Part shown: positions 30,001 to 45,000 of the stretch, piece after piece
Layout: each line of letters opens with the position of its first letter
Numbering within the stretch: position 1 is the first letter of the stretch
DNA from: Ianthella basta
Taxonomy: Eukaryota; Porifera; Demospongiae; Verongiida; Ianthellidae
Reading direction: 5' to 3'
DNA: 64,000 nucleotides
Assembly: GCA_964019415.1 (NCBI GenBank)
Contig: OZ025869.1
Location: 9,725,714-9,789,713, forward strand
Translations under genes and position numbers: made by a program
Notes under the pieces: generated by a model
What the model was told of the DNA's origin: nothing
What the model saw: only the letters and a program-made list of their open reading frames with translations
Databases searched by the model: none

Positions 30001-33000
30001 TACTATCATTCTCTTGTGAACAATCCACCGGCACACACAGGTTGCTATCAGGAATGAAAGAAGATACGTAGAGATCATCAGCTTTGGGGACTGAGGGCTT
30101 TACTTCGGTACTACCCAAATGTGGAGTGCACGGAGCATTCAGACTTGCAGAACTTTCCAATTTCTTGGGTTTGTCTTCCAACTGCGCTGAAGCACTGAGA
30201 GCGACATGTTCGTCCAAAGCTGAAGGCTGTGGAATAGTGGATGTTGTGCTAGGAATGTGGTCAGTACTTTTTCCTTTGTGGGCTGCAGCAATGTGGGCTG
30301 CTGGAGGTGGACGGGGTCTAGGTGAGGGACCTGCTTGGCCATCTATGAAATATGTGCAAGGACAAGTAAAAGTTAAAATGCAATCGAAACTGAAATAGTA
30401 CAAATGTATAGAGTGTACAAGAGGTTGGGACAGCATGTGTAAGAATCGCTACATAATGGTTTCACATAGTTTTTGCCACACACATATTGCCTTTACAGCT
30501 TATGTCTGTCACTAAACAACTTTGCCCATGGTGATATCAACAGTCACCCTTCCACACTACTTCTGTCACTGTTGCTGCCATCATTAAAGCTACTGTGACA
30601 GTAATGGTACTCAGGTTCACATTCATGTTCAAGTTATACAATGTCCATTGTGCACCAGTGTAGCCATCATTTGCTACTTTATGATCACCACACATGCAGA
30701 TAGCTTACCCTTGCGCAAACGTAGCCCTGTGCCTCTTGAACCATGAGTTGAAAACTTCATACGAAACTGACCGGGATCTGTCAAGAGAATAATTTAATAA
30801 CCACACTTAAGGACAAACAACAACATCATAAGCAAGGTGTTTTAAAATTCTAAGCTAATAACACAGACTTTTGTATTGCGGCTAAATTTCCTGCACTTAC
30901 GTTTCATTTCTCTTCTGGACATCTGAAAAAGGAGTAGCAAAAGAGAAAGAGTTATTCCCAGGGTAACACAGAAGTAAGGTGTGATGATGGCTAAACAACA
31001 TGCAGACCCTGTCCTCTTTAGAAAGGTCAGAAGAGAATACTCCAATACTCCCAACATCCTACTTTACCTCCATGAAGTACTGCTGAGCAACTGGTCCTGC
31101 CATCTCAGACATGTAGGTTTCTTGTAAATGATCCTGCACATGTTTAGACACAAGGCAACACAAGTACAATGATACCAGATTCTTGAGCAGTACACAACTG
31201 TTAATGATACATCAAATGCAGGACGTTTTGACCCAGAGGTCTTTGTCAACTGTGTACAGGACACAGTACCTGTACCATCCTGTACACAGTTGACAAAGAC
31301 CTCTGGGTCGAAACGTCCTGAATTTGATTCATCATTAAAAGTTGTGTACTGCTCAAGAATCTGGTGTCATTGTATCATCAACACAATTATGAGCCTCTAC
31401 AGCATCACCGCAACACAGGTACTTGGAGGGATCTGATCATGTACAAGCTCTAGTGCATTATCAATGTAAAATTAATACTACCTAATCTGAAATACTGCTA
31501 GAACCAGTAACTCACAGCTGAAACTAATTCACAGCACACCCCCATGGCACTGGGGTTCCCGCTGTGTACTTGCTCCAGGAATAGGACACGATCTTTCAAT
31601 CCATCTTCCTGCAGAGATATATAGCAACAGGCATTGTGATTGGAATGAATGGGAGATATTTCACTTACAAATCAGGCTTAAAGCCTAAGCTGTAAGTCAA
31701 TCAAAATCAAAGGGGTCTGAAGGCCCTGAGTCAGCTTGGTGGCAGTCAGTGGTAAATTCCCAGCTATTCATAAAACACACAAGCCACAGATGGCAGTATC
31801 TCCCTACTTGGGGTTCATGAGGTGAGGAGGATTTAATTGATGTTCAGTGATTGACTGGATGTAAAAAGGACTCACACTCCTGTACTGAAACTATGCACAT
31901 GTTTGTGACATGGTTACAGAATACCATCCCAATATCCACAAACATGTGTCAATGAGATACCCAGTGAAAGTGAAACAGCTGCAGCTGTTGCTAAACTACA
32001 GGATGATTGCGGCATAGAATTGATCAAGAATTCTGAGCGTAATCGCAGCCAGGCGGATGAAGGAGCTACTTCCGAAGACCTTTAGACAATGTGTCGAAAG
32101 AGGATACAGTCGACGCTGTTACTGTCCGGAACTCTTTGAAACAACACTGGGCTGCAGCTGTAGCTGTCTGTGTGCCACGACTGAAGCAGCATGGCAGTGC
32201 AAACATGAATCTCACGCATCACCATTCCGCATTCCTTATGCTGCCTATAGGATGTTGTGGCATGTTCTTAGCATGAGTCAAGGCTCCTTGATAACCCACA
32301 CACCTGAGGGAAACCTGGTTGCTTGTGTCAACCTACTGGCACTTCTATAGTGCAAGCTATCACCTAAGAGTCATTCTAGACGCTGGCCCAATTGTTTAAT
32401 AGTTGCACACTTTCATACTTTGTCACTACGTGATTCAGTTACCTTCTGTACACCTAACGAGAAGTGTGTAACTCATAAAGTTTGGCTCTTGAATGCATGC
32501 AGTAACAGCAACCAGGAGAGATGGTGAACCGCCTATATGACATCCGACAAACTGCTAGACCAGCTGCAAAACCATTATAACCATTCTCCATTTGTAGAAG
32601 CCAAAGTAACCCATCTTTGACACTCATATGCGCTGTTGTGACTTAATGGGTTAAACAGGGAACACAATGAGCCTACTTCACAAATGGTTCCATAGACTGT
32701 CAGTGTGTACTCATGCATTTGGGTGTTTAAGCAACACCTTGTTGTGTGCATCACTTGCAGTCACAGGGCATGATACATGATCAACTTACACCATACTGAG
32801 AGAAGAATGAAGCTGCTTGTTCACTGCCCCTTTCAATTGCTGCACTTGTCAAAGACTCATACTGCAAGGACATGTGCAAATGAAGACATGCTTTGCTGTC
32901 ACAACCAAGTGTTCACAGTTTCATGTATCCGCTGATTCAACTCACCCCAACCTCTACACTAAACCTTCTTACTGATGTAAGACAGCCAATCTCTCACGTT

Positions 33001-36000
33001 ATGCACTCAAGAACATTAGACAAACACAGCTTCAGCACAAAGTAGATTTACGTGCATTCACATGCCACACTACCGGCCTCCATTAACATTCTTAATTACA
33101 AGCAATCATTGCACTTTACTCACAGTGTAGTCTTGCACATGCACCAGTGTCTGCAAGATGCACTTGCTGGCTTCCATGTACACTTTCTCATATGTGGTGT
33201 GAAATGTTTCTGGCTGTAAAGAATGAAAGATACTGTTAAGCATCTACGTACATTAACCTTACTCACAACCTTATGCTTCAGTTGAAATGGGACATACGTA
33301 TAAAACATTCACACACATGTTATAGGAATAGAAAGCACTTCAAGACATCAATAGCATTTACATGGCTCAGGCCTCATCATGTGCCATAAGTGACGCAATT
33401 TCCATTGGGTTTACACTTTGTAGATGTTTCATTTTTATGGACTTCATATTTTATATTTATGGTTGCTGGAGGCAGTGGTGCCAAAATATTCATGGGTGAA
33501 GAATAAGTAGATGTGCAGAGTTCAATAGTAGAGCTGTATAATACAGCGCCACTTACAGTTGTGATTTTTGCTACTTGATTTGTTGTGACTGTCAGGCTTG
33601 TTATTTGTTGTATGTTGTATGTTAATGATTTTTGTGCGAGCGCATAGCAGATCAATAAATGGACACTGTATGATGCTTCAACTGTAAAGGTCTTCATTTC
33701 ATGACTGACAAAGATTTTTGTGGTCAAAACATTAACTCCCTTACATTAGATTACTCATGAAATTCCTGAATATTTCCAATGTCATTCTTCATGATGGCTA
33801 ATATATTCTGCAGCAGTAAAATGCCTGTCTATCCAATTTACCTTGCTGAAGATTTCAAACATGAAGCACAGCTGCATTAGCTCTGTAGCCCAATGTGGTC
33901 CATCGTCGTAACACAAATGGTACATTGCAGTCATCCGTGAACCTGCCACACGGCGACACTGCAGAAAAATTCTCTCATAAAACAGTACTGCATAACTGCT
34001 GACTGCAGTCTTCAGATACACAGTTGGACAATGATGTACATATACATGTAGCATATCACATGTTAATGATAAAGTCTTACATGACATGAAAACTACACAC
34101 CAACCACAAATGATATTCATGTACTCACAGTGTCACCCTGGTTAGAAAGGTCCAAGCCTGAAATAGGATCAATCTATTGGCACAATAAATATACCCAAAA
34201 ACTTCAGTAGTAAACAGGCTCTGCACAATCAAACCTACACACAACTTACCATTTCTTTGTACTGCCTCAATTGTTCAATCATGCGATAATCCACTTTACC
34301 CATAAAAGTGCGAATGATGACATCCTAAGAGTAATACACACAGCATCCAGTGCTCAAACTGGTTATAACTAACAAGTGTACATACAACAGCAGACTTACA
34401 ATGCTTCCAATTTTGTCATTCATGTAGTCCATTAATTGCTTTGCACACTTGTAATCTTGAAAGTCCATGGACACCACAAAAGGCATCTCAAAAAACTCAT
34501 GCAACATATCACATGTAAATGTTCGTCCAATCTCATCCTCAAGCTTGCTCAGGAGCAGTTGAACTATTTCCTCATCTCCTCCAATGCATGCCAAAGCTAA
34601 GATGGAGGTTGTGCCCTATTAAGCAGAAAAAAAAACACATATCCTTTGCTGCAGACAAAATATTGAATCAATGGTTCTGAGAATCAGTATGGAAAAGCAT
34701 ATAATACTGCGACACATGCTTCACAGTAATCTGAGAGCACAAGGTTTTACCAACATTCACACATGCCATTCAATGGAATGATAGAGTACTATTAGGTACA
34801 TCAGTTCAATATAGTGCTACCTAATGCCACTACTCACCCCAGCTTTGAATGTGAAATCAGCACCAGCACCAAGTAGAAGTTTCACCACCTCTACATGCCT
34901 ACCAAGAGCAGCCTCGCCCAGGGGAGTCAAGTGGAAAGTGCCCCTTCTCACTTCCTGCATGTAGGCACATGTGAACAGCACCAACATCACACTAACCTTT
35001 CGTGTACGTTAGAGGTCATGCAAATAACATATATGCATCATGCAGGGCTACCACGTGGCCATTGCCGAGCTGTTAAGTGAGTCAAGTAGTGTTGATGCCG
35101 AGTCATTGCGGGTGTGTATGTATGTATGTATGTATGTATGCATGTATATATTATATACCAGCAAGCACGGCCTTTGGCCTTGCTTGCTCTGAGTTGCATC
35201 ATCAAGTGGACAACACAGGCCATCCATCACCATTTCGGTGATTGCAGCTGGGTGGCACTACCTGGGTATAGTGCTGATCTTGTTTGCACTGATGTTGGCC
35301 ACTGTCATGAACTTGCATGCACACATACATATAGCTACACCTACACTATGGCAAAGTATTTTGTGGTCATGTCTTCCCTTAGCCAACAACGAACTCTGTG
35401 AGGGTAGCTAGTTTCCCATCATGCGAAATATCATGCTTTTGGTTGAAAACCAAGCCAATTCATCCAAGGAACCTCTTTGCGTTGGTATAATGTAATCAAC
35501 AAATGGTTCTAATCCTGCTTCAACCAACTAAAGTAGACTCGTCTCAGAGCGCAGCCATGTTAAAATGCTGTTGCTCTGTTTTCATGATGTTTGAAGCTAT
35601 ATCTCACAGGCGAGTGTTTCAATAGGCTTCTTACTAGCATTACCATGCAAACACATACCTATGTCCTAATTTCATTTGATAGATAGACAGCGAAATGCGA
35701 ACAAAGATAATTGTGAGCCTTGTAAAGAGTAGACCTCGAGCACCGCCATCTTGAATTGCCCGTAATATACAGATAGTCCATTACGTACATGAAGCCATAC
35801 AAATACCTAAAAGTGAAAACAATATAGGGACACTGAAGATGGCAAGATACGTATGCATGATGACGGATTTCTTGTGAAATGATGCGCAAGCTCACTTTGG
35901 CCGACGATTTTCGTGCATACAGCTCCAAGCATATATCTGACGGTATTTGTGAGGCTATTAAAGGAACAGTAGGCGAAAAACTGCTGTTAGTCAATGTCAT

Positions 36001-39000
36001 CATAAAATGGCGGCGTGCGTGTAGCAAGACTCCAATGAGTGACGCTCACAGTGACTCCTAATCTACAAAGGAATACAGCCACTGTGGTAAAAGTGTTTTC
36101 CTACTCGCTATGGTTCATGCGCCACTGCTGTCAGAGAAGAAGAAACAGATGAAAACCGGAAAAGGTTAAATTCTTTTTCTGCGGCAGATTTTCTTTTGGA
36201 AGAAAGGTTAGTTCTGTGTGCTATACAACAGACACTTCGTCATTGTCAGCCTTTTCCGTTGGTTTTAGCCCCAGATGGGAATAGCGCTATGTTTCGTTAG
36301 TATTACAGCATACAAACAACCACCGCCATCCTTATATAGCCAGCACTACTATGTCTGTCTGATAACTAGGCTATGCATAAGAATGCAATAGGCCTCGCTG
36401 TGGCTGCTGATGACATCATCAAAATGGTCGCTCCTATGTGTTGCACAAAGCTGGCCTACCCACTGGCACAAGCCAGCTTTGGCCAACAAGGACATGCTTG
36501 CTGTGCAATTGCCACCTACATATTTGGCGCTGCGCAGGGTAGCCCATCCCTGCTTAGCTAACACAGTGCGTGTGTTGTGCTTCACCCAAGGGGACAGTGG
36601 AAGTGTTCCCGGCCATGCGGGGCAAATGACGTCAGCCAATATGGCGGCAGCTCAAACAGGCATGTAGCCCTCACTGGAGCGATGGGCGCCGTTACCAACA
36701 ATCTGAACCCGGCGTGCAGCAATGAAGTGGAGTGTTGAGCAGTTTCGTGGCCGATGGTGGTCAAGTAGAGCGTTCTGTTGTCGTGAGCACAATTTAGGTG
36801 TCTTGGGTTAACTGGGACTGTACATATATAAATACATACGGGGACGACTTCGTATCGTGATTACTTGCCTTGCCTTTTGGCTCAGCAATGATTTATATTC
36901 ATTCATATAGTGTGTACATGCATGAGTGTCTAGAGCTCATGACTTGACTCAGAGCTTTTTCTGGAGTACGAGCTCAGTATTACACTTTCTATTGGTAAGC
37001 CATCACAGCTGAAGGGGGCTAAGAAATTCATCATGATCGCCTCCTGGTGTGATGAAAGTCTCCGTTCCATCATTCCACCATCCTGAAATTGTCTCACTGC
37101 ACAGAACAGATCTGTCATCTGCCCTTCATGAAGAATAGTCGTGTTTGGTTCTCGTCAAAGTTACATACGCAGACAGCACATCACGTGTTGTTCCCTTACT
37201 AGACTCAATTGGAATGAGTAAATGGCCAGGGTATGTATACTACTAAACTAGTTGCCGCCAAAACAAGGCTACAAGACTTAAGTATACACCATTCTTACAT
37301 TAAACTGGCCTTGAAAGCAAGCAAACAAGTCCCTTCAACCAATTAACAAATTTGAAAATATCTGTTTTTGACAAAAGCGCATAATCTTACTATAATTTGC
37401 AGGATCTAGAATTTTTATGTATGTTTGTTCAGCCGTAAAATCAGTGCCTTCCCGGGAATCGGCTTGAGACGCTCTGTGCCAGTTGAGGGACTGTGGGGGC
37501 CATGTTCTTAGTGGGGTGCCGTTCGCCTAGCTGCCTTGCAGCCGAAGAGCAAGATGTCCTTCATGAATTCTCCGCGGGTGACACGCCATTTTCAAAATTA
37601 TTGACTGGCCTTTCCGCTACTGGTCATTGGCGGACTTGATGTGTGCCATGCCAGTTAAGGGAGTGGGGGATGCGAGCTTAGAGGGGTGTTGGTCACCTAG
37701 CTGCTCTGCAACCGAAGAAAGAACTTACGTTTTTCGGCGGGCTGAGACGCCATTTTTAATTATTGGTCTCTAGGACTTCTGGTTATGGGAGATCTTATTC
37801 GTTGTCATTATAGCAGCCAGCCTCCGTTGCTACCTGTGCAGATAGTTCAAAACTGGCAAGGTATTGACTCACTGGCTTGCGATAAGCAGGGAACCTGCCC
37901 AAAGGGCGGGCATTCAGCTAGTGAATAACAAAAGGAAGGGGTAGGAGCGGGAAACGCCCATGCAAATAATTGCATTCTGGATATGTACCCACGGGAGTTG
38001 TGTTACTATTTTTAGAGCCTGAAGAGCTGGAGTAGTGGAATTGTTCCCTACCGTCGAACTTGACGTCTTGCAAGTGCAAACTGACGTGGAATGGCTATGT
38101 ATGCAGCGACCGAGCTGACACTCAGAACTCGTTGAACGTGCTGTTATAATTTGTCTCTAGGGCTGCGTTGAGGAACACCCGGGCAAAGAGAGGAAGATAG
38201 AGAGTTCGATCAATGGCTGAGCAGAGCATTATCCCATGGACCTTACACACAAGGGTGTAGCAAAGAGATTGCCGGTGCTGTACAGCAACCTTTGCACACT
38301 GGACCAATGGCTAATGCTCCACTGTGTAACATCCTTTCCATCTTTCTGTACTAGTGTACCATTCCTAAATCTGCACTACATTTGTAGAAAGCTTGAATTG
38401 TTTGCTAGTATCAATGATAGATAGTCAGTATATAGCCCAACAGTGAATGCTACCACATTCTCTAACACACATTACTATGCATAGAAAGACAACAGTGAAA
38501 CATTCTCATATCCTGCACACAGCTTTTAATTAGCAGTAAGCTTAATATCTGAAAGTGGTCATAAGTATCAATTCCAAATAGTAAGAATAGTAATTGTATA
38601 CCAGTTAGCTTACCCGCGTAGAGTCAACTTCAGCTTCATGTTCAAGGAGGTACTTCACAACATCCTCATGGCCACTTGCTGCTGCTAAGAGCAGGGGAGT
38701 GGTTTTATCCAGAGCGGAGGTGTTAACCATACACTTGTACTGCTCCACTAACATCTCCACAATTGCTTTGTAGCCTCTACAGGCAGCAATATGTAGGGCA
38801 GTGTACGCATGCTGCAGTCAACAAGGAGAGTGAAAGTGGGAAAAGAAGATAAGGCTCCAGTTTCAATCTACCCTGTTTCAATAGTCTACAGCCTCACAAC
38901 AACATGAGCTAAGCCAGAGGCATACTGTATAATAGAGATTTTGGCATGCATTATTAGGTGATAGATCCCACTGCCAGGGTAACGTGCATCTAAATGAAGC

Positions 39001-42000
39001 ACACCAATTGCTTTGCGCATGCTTCTAAATTTACATTATGGGCAGAGTGCACGTGTAATTTATATGAAACCAAGACAGCCATTTATATCTTGGTGTAAAA
39101 CATTTTTGGCACTGTGAAACTTTACTTCAGTCCTCGGTTGATGGCCGCCCTACGAAGTAGGATTAGAGGCTTGTGGTAAAGGAGTATAACAAGAAGGCTA
39201 AAGTGTGCAGGACAGATCTTCTGTCCACGACTTGCTGCAACATCGTCAGTTACCAAGGATGTGAATGCCAATTAGAGAGAGGGGAGACAATTATGATTGG
39301 GTTAGAGAACAATTTTGAATCTATAATACATAAAAGCTGCCCAGTTGGAATCTGTGAAGATTTATACCACTCAGCACTTGGGTGCTTCGCGCCATCGAGC
39401 TTCGTGCTCTAAATCCCACAAACACCTCTTGGGCAGCATTTAACTATTACATATACCCAATTTTAAAGATCAGTTATGTTCAAACTTGGTTGACTTGCTA
39501 TGGAAACCATGACATAACTATGGAACACATGTACATAAGTATTATTGCCTGAAGATGTGACGCATCACAGAATCACTTTGGTAAGTAAATATTTTATTAC
39601 TGCATTGTGGTTAGGCAGTAAACTGGCTAAGCACCCGGTATCATGACAAAAATTCACAAAGGTCACAAGAATCAATTAAGCTAAGTAAACAGCCAACACA
39701 ATAAAAGCTCACGCACAGCGATGATTTAAAGGACTTGTGTCTTTGCTTCCTGCCCAGAACACTGCGGCTGACACGAAGATGTGTATGCAATTTCCCCAGA
39801 GCCGGGAACAGGCTAGAAAACTGCGTATTTCAAGAGTCAAAGTGCCAGCAAGCATTCTTCTGACGGACAATCACCTATTGCTCGTGAAAAGGCTTGATGG
39901 TTCATTACGGAAGCGTGCCAGATCGACGGTGAGCAGTATCCAAAACAGTGGAAGGAGGCTGGTTATACAAGACTACCCAACACTCTGCAGGCCACACTGC
40001 TGGGTTGCCAAGCATGTAATGTGTGAGATTGAAATTGCAGCATTTTTAGAGTGGAAAGGACTGTCTCTGCATTTGCTTCACCCTTCTGGGCTACCTTCAG
40101 GAATATTTCAGGAAGCATTCAAAAATTCGAAATTATGGCACACAATTAAGATGCACCATTGGGCAATAAACTAGCTACCAGTGAGCTTCTATAGGGTGTA
40201 ACACGTTTACTGACCTCGCCCTCAGGTGCTTTTGTTCTCGGGTCTGCTGTCAGCTAACACATTACACTCTAGAAGTTCAGCACTAACCAGTACTTATGAT
40301 ACACCTACCACAGATCATTCAAACTGCAGGGAACTGCTAATTTTTAGGAATGACTTCATACAATAATCAGCATGTCTGACTGATCAGGACATGATCTCAT
40401 CCTGGGTGCAACTCAGCTGATGCAATGCTACTAGATCTTTCTGCAGGGGGCTGGCATGCAAGACTAGTTTCAGACAGTTTTCCTGCCTCACCAAACTAAC
40501 ATTTTGGATTGAAAGAAAGCTATGGTATTATCCAGTGAATAGTGTCCAGCTGTACCACAGAACTTAAAATCCAATTCATCATGAAGGAGCTACCTGAAAT
40601 GCTGACTTCAAAGACAACATTTACTAACAATTCAGTCTAGGTTTTCACTACCCGCTAGTTATTGTAATGATGAGTACTTCACTTAGTTCACTCTCACATT
40701 GCTTTGAAAATCAGGATCAATCAGCTCCAGTATGCTCTCATGGTCATTGTCTCCATCAACTTCAAGACTCAAAAGGTATTCCATAATGTGCTGATGACCA
40801 CCAAAGGCAGCAGCATGAAGCGGAGGCAACCGACTCTGCAGGAGAAACAATCAAGCAGTTGAGATTAGGCAGAAGTGCAAACGGCGTGCACCATCCAAGT
40901 CAATCGAACACATTACTTTTATACACTTACTGCCTTTCGATGATTTTTAACATGTCGACTACCAGACAGTTTGAGACGCAGTGCATGCACGAGCTGATGT
41001 ACAATGGGGAGTTCACCCATAATACATGCTACAGAGAGAGGTGTGACTCCAGTTTTCTGTATTAGGGAAAATAGCAACCTCAAATAAAAGACAGCAAAGT
41101 ATCCTGCTAACATTGCCACTAATGAGTTACACTCAAAAGTATGAGCCTCTCTCATATCAGTCATAAGTAACGCACCGACTTGGCATCAACGTCAGCATTG
41201 TTGAGGTATATGAGATCAGACATCAGATTCTCGTTTCTCAGAATGGCAGGCCAGTGAAGGCAGGACCGATCAAGCTGAAACAAGGCAAACATGAATGGTC
41301 TAGTGAATCTCCTTCAAAGCTGAAGAACAACTCTGAAAACGAACACCATGCAGTGCATCTGCTAATGAAGTTATGTGATGTCATTGCCAAAAGGTGATAA
41401 ACAAAATGGCATTAAATGGGAAGTAACAGGGTAAGCAAGGTCAAAGTCACAGGTCAGGGGGTGGGCCTAACACCTCTATAAAAGACCAAGCCAGTGTTCC
41501 AGCTGTAAGCCAGTGCTCTGATTAAGGGCAACCTACAGTGTATGGGTGTGTGTAGTTACCGTATACGTACAAATTTTAGCAGGATGTATTTTTCGTGAAT
41601 GCCCCTTTCCTGACAATTTTGCAATTTTAATTTCGCGCAGCCCTGAAAATTTCGCGAATGGCTGACTTTCTAAGGAAGATATCACCACCCAGAGTGGCTC
41701 AAGCATCCAGAGCACCCAGAGTGGCTCAAGCATCGCTGTATGCTTTGGTTCGCTCTATTGGCACTTTAAGGTTCATTTCTGGCGTTTACGGAAGTCTTCC
41801 TTCCATCTAAGTAGTTGTGTTCGCGGGTATAACACTTCCAAGGATGTCTGGTCTGCATCGGCAGGAGCAGTTCTCCAGCGTGAACGGGAAAAGGGAACAG
41901 CAAAGATCCTTATGTGGTGGCAGTCCAGAAAGACGGCCTGACTGTGTGTCATGTTCCGCGTACCGTATGCCTTTGCTTCGTGTTTGTTTGGCGGTGGCTC

Positions 42001-45000
42001 GATAGTATGCACAATTACTGGAATGTTGATTACTCGAGCTGGCAAGTCCTTGGTAATGACGTCTACGGTCTTCAATGTAATCGTTGATCATCTTCTTGGC
42101 TATTCTGCACGAAAGAAACATTTCTTTACTACACACTTACCCATTTAAGGCCTTCCATACATGCATACTGCCTTAGGAAATTGCAAGAATTTTCATGAAT
42201 TTAATTTCGCGAACCTCCACGCATTTGCAAAATTCGCGAAAATAACATCCTGCAAAAATTTGTACGTATACGGTAGGTTAAGCCTACACAGGTTGAGGTA
42301 TAGCTACATGAATATACTGTAGATAAGGCACTTGGATAAGGAGTGGGGAATGCAAGACAAAAGCCACAACTTAAAGACTTGCTTCAGTTGCAGTAGACAG
42401 ACCACCAGCACAAGTTTAGAGGGTCAGGACCACCAAAGGCAGCAATGGAGTGCCAAAGGCAGCAATTAAATGCAACTGCATAAGGGCACACCATTTACCT
42501 TCTGCATGCCCTACCTTACACATGCAAGGGTGAATCTGTACTTTCTTGATGTATGGTTTCACTTGTACACACAGATATGTACTAGCACACATAGTGAACA
42601 GACACACTTACAGCATCCTTAGTCGATGCAAGGCGAGGATCAAGGGTCAGAAGATATCTAATCACATCCTCATGCCCTGCTTCACAGGCCAGCAGGAAGG
42701 GCGATTGTCCATTCTGATAATGTAAGCAAAAAGTGAATAGCAATATTGACTTACAGTACATACATGAGAGAGAATGCAGAGTGGAGTTTTTGATATACGA
42801 CAGCAGGCTGCAAGCATCGCATAGCACCCTTCAGTACACTTACTTTTGTTCGTACATCAACAGAGTAGCCTGTTTGAAGCAGGCTTTCCATGATCCTGGC
42901 GTAGCCTCTCTCAGCAGCAAAATGAATTAGATGCTTGTTATCCTAAAATATACAATTATCCATAGGGGTCAAATTCCATGCAACTTAATATACATCACTT
43001 GCATTAGTAAAGCATTCTTTAAGCATCAGATGTAGCTCCACACTTACTTCCTGGCGAACAAGAAGCAATCCTGGATATGTTCTGTCGGAAATCTTCTGGA
43101 AAAGCTCATCCTCATTCATTTGGTCCTCAAACCATGCAAAAATGGCTGATACGTTGTCATCTTGTGTCTGAATATTAAGAAGTTCGTTGGTATTGCTTTA
43201 CACATTAAAAAGGCCTAAGATGAGTAGCTATGTGCATGAGCATACATCAAGAACGATGGTAACATTGCCATCCCATGCTCCACACTCATGATCAGTAGCA
43301 GCAGTCCATTCAGCAGGTATCTGCCAATGTAGAAAAGAAAAATAACTTGAGTCAGAAACCTGTGGGGCTGGCAGTTCCACTCAAAATACTTCCTCCTCTG
43401 GTTACAGAATAGAGTGAACTCAAATGTTGGAAACATTAGTGATGTGACGAATACTGCAATGTCATGCACACACCTGACTAGATGCAGTAGCCACTAGCTG
43501 CTTGGAGGTATTAAACTCTGTGGCACACTCCTTCCTGCTCTCCTGCCAGTCTGAGTCACCGTAAGCCTAAGAAAGATATCAAGCTCACAAGTCATACACC
43601 ATGTAGTTATAAAAGTTAACAGTTAACTACACATGCCACTTGTGCAGGCAAACCTAATGAATGAAATGCTTAATAAAACCATTACTCCAATTCTTTCCAT
43701 TGGTTTACTCCTCACGGTGCTACAAGCACTTCACTCTAGCCATTTTTTTCTGCCAAATGTGATTTGGCTTGTGGTGATGTAGACCACTTGGCACTCTTGG
43801 GCATGGTGAGCTCTTGAGTTACAGCCTCTAAATCCTACCATCATCTCTTGGGTCAGATAGCTATGATCTGTTATTCAACATCATTTGATGACATAAGTAA
43901 GTGTATAATTAAGCAGGAACACTGCTACGGAACCGGAAGGTCACATAGTGATAAAATATGGAGCTACACATCAAATTGACCATTCTCACATACATTCAAG
44001 AGATTACAAACTTTTCCATAAAGCTTTTTTAAGCAAGGTTCATGCAAGGCTGTACAAACACAAATTACAACACACAAATAGGATATTCATCTACCTTCAG
44101 CTCTGGCTTAGGTGGTGGGTACTGTCTTGCTTCAGGGTAGCCAAGATGACCATACTGTAGTACCTTCATTTCATTTTCTTGTTGGCCAGGGCTGTCATCA
44201 AACTAAAATCATGTATGAACACATGAATAGGCTATCCCATAACTTACTACTGAAAAATACTTACAGGAGCAGGTTCTGCACTGCAGCTGAGAAGAGACAG
44301 CACACACAGAGCACACAGCAATTAAGGTACAAGTATTGTGATACACTGGTAAAGACAAAGCAGAAAAATACCTTTCCTCAAAATTACGAATGGCAGCCTG
44401 ACACTTGTCCGTGGGGACCTGTAGTGAGTAGCAATAATCATAACATTCTTTGGTATCTACTGTAATGAAGTGCTATGCAAATGCTGTAAATCCTACCCGA
44501 TGAGGTAAGTAATGTCCAGTTGATCCAATGTCTAACAAAAGTAAGATATGTATAATTAAATATTATGTAATCGCTCTGAAGAGTTAGCATGGAGGTGTGT
44601 TTATAGAAGATCTGAGTACCTTCCAGATCCAGCTCAAATTCCAGGTCTCTCTTTACATTAGTTGCAACTGGGGTTAAGCTGGCACTCATAAGAATATCAA
44701 TGAGCAAGTCCGCTGTTTCTTTGTCGCTTCCAACATATGGGAACTTGTACGTGTCAAGAAATTCATCAACCTGCACTGGTAATTCATTAGGATACTTCAC
44801 TGCAATAGCATCAATATCCCCCTTATGCACTCCCATTGTTCTGGCTAGCTGCTGCCAACTACTTCCAAGATGCCTTTTCAACACCTTCTTGAAGTCATAA
44901 CGAATAGTGGCTGCAAATAGACCATCAAAGTGGATTGACATAAATTATCAACTTGTATGCAAGCATGCAATCCACAGGACTCACCATGATTATTATGCTT

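Larger units (their letters stand above)
34955..38613. other. Gene B intron filled with repeats
   Basis: A 3.7-kb intron between the ankyrin exons at 38614 and 34954. It contains a TATG microsatellite (35115-35140), Helitron-like pieces (35158-35345 and near 37890-37921), several ATGGCGG words near 36009 and 36642, and dispersed repeats at 37200-37760 and 38130-38400. No nested gene is supported. Confidence 0.55.
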
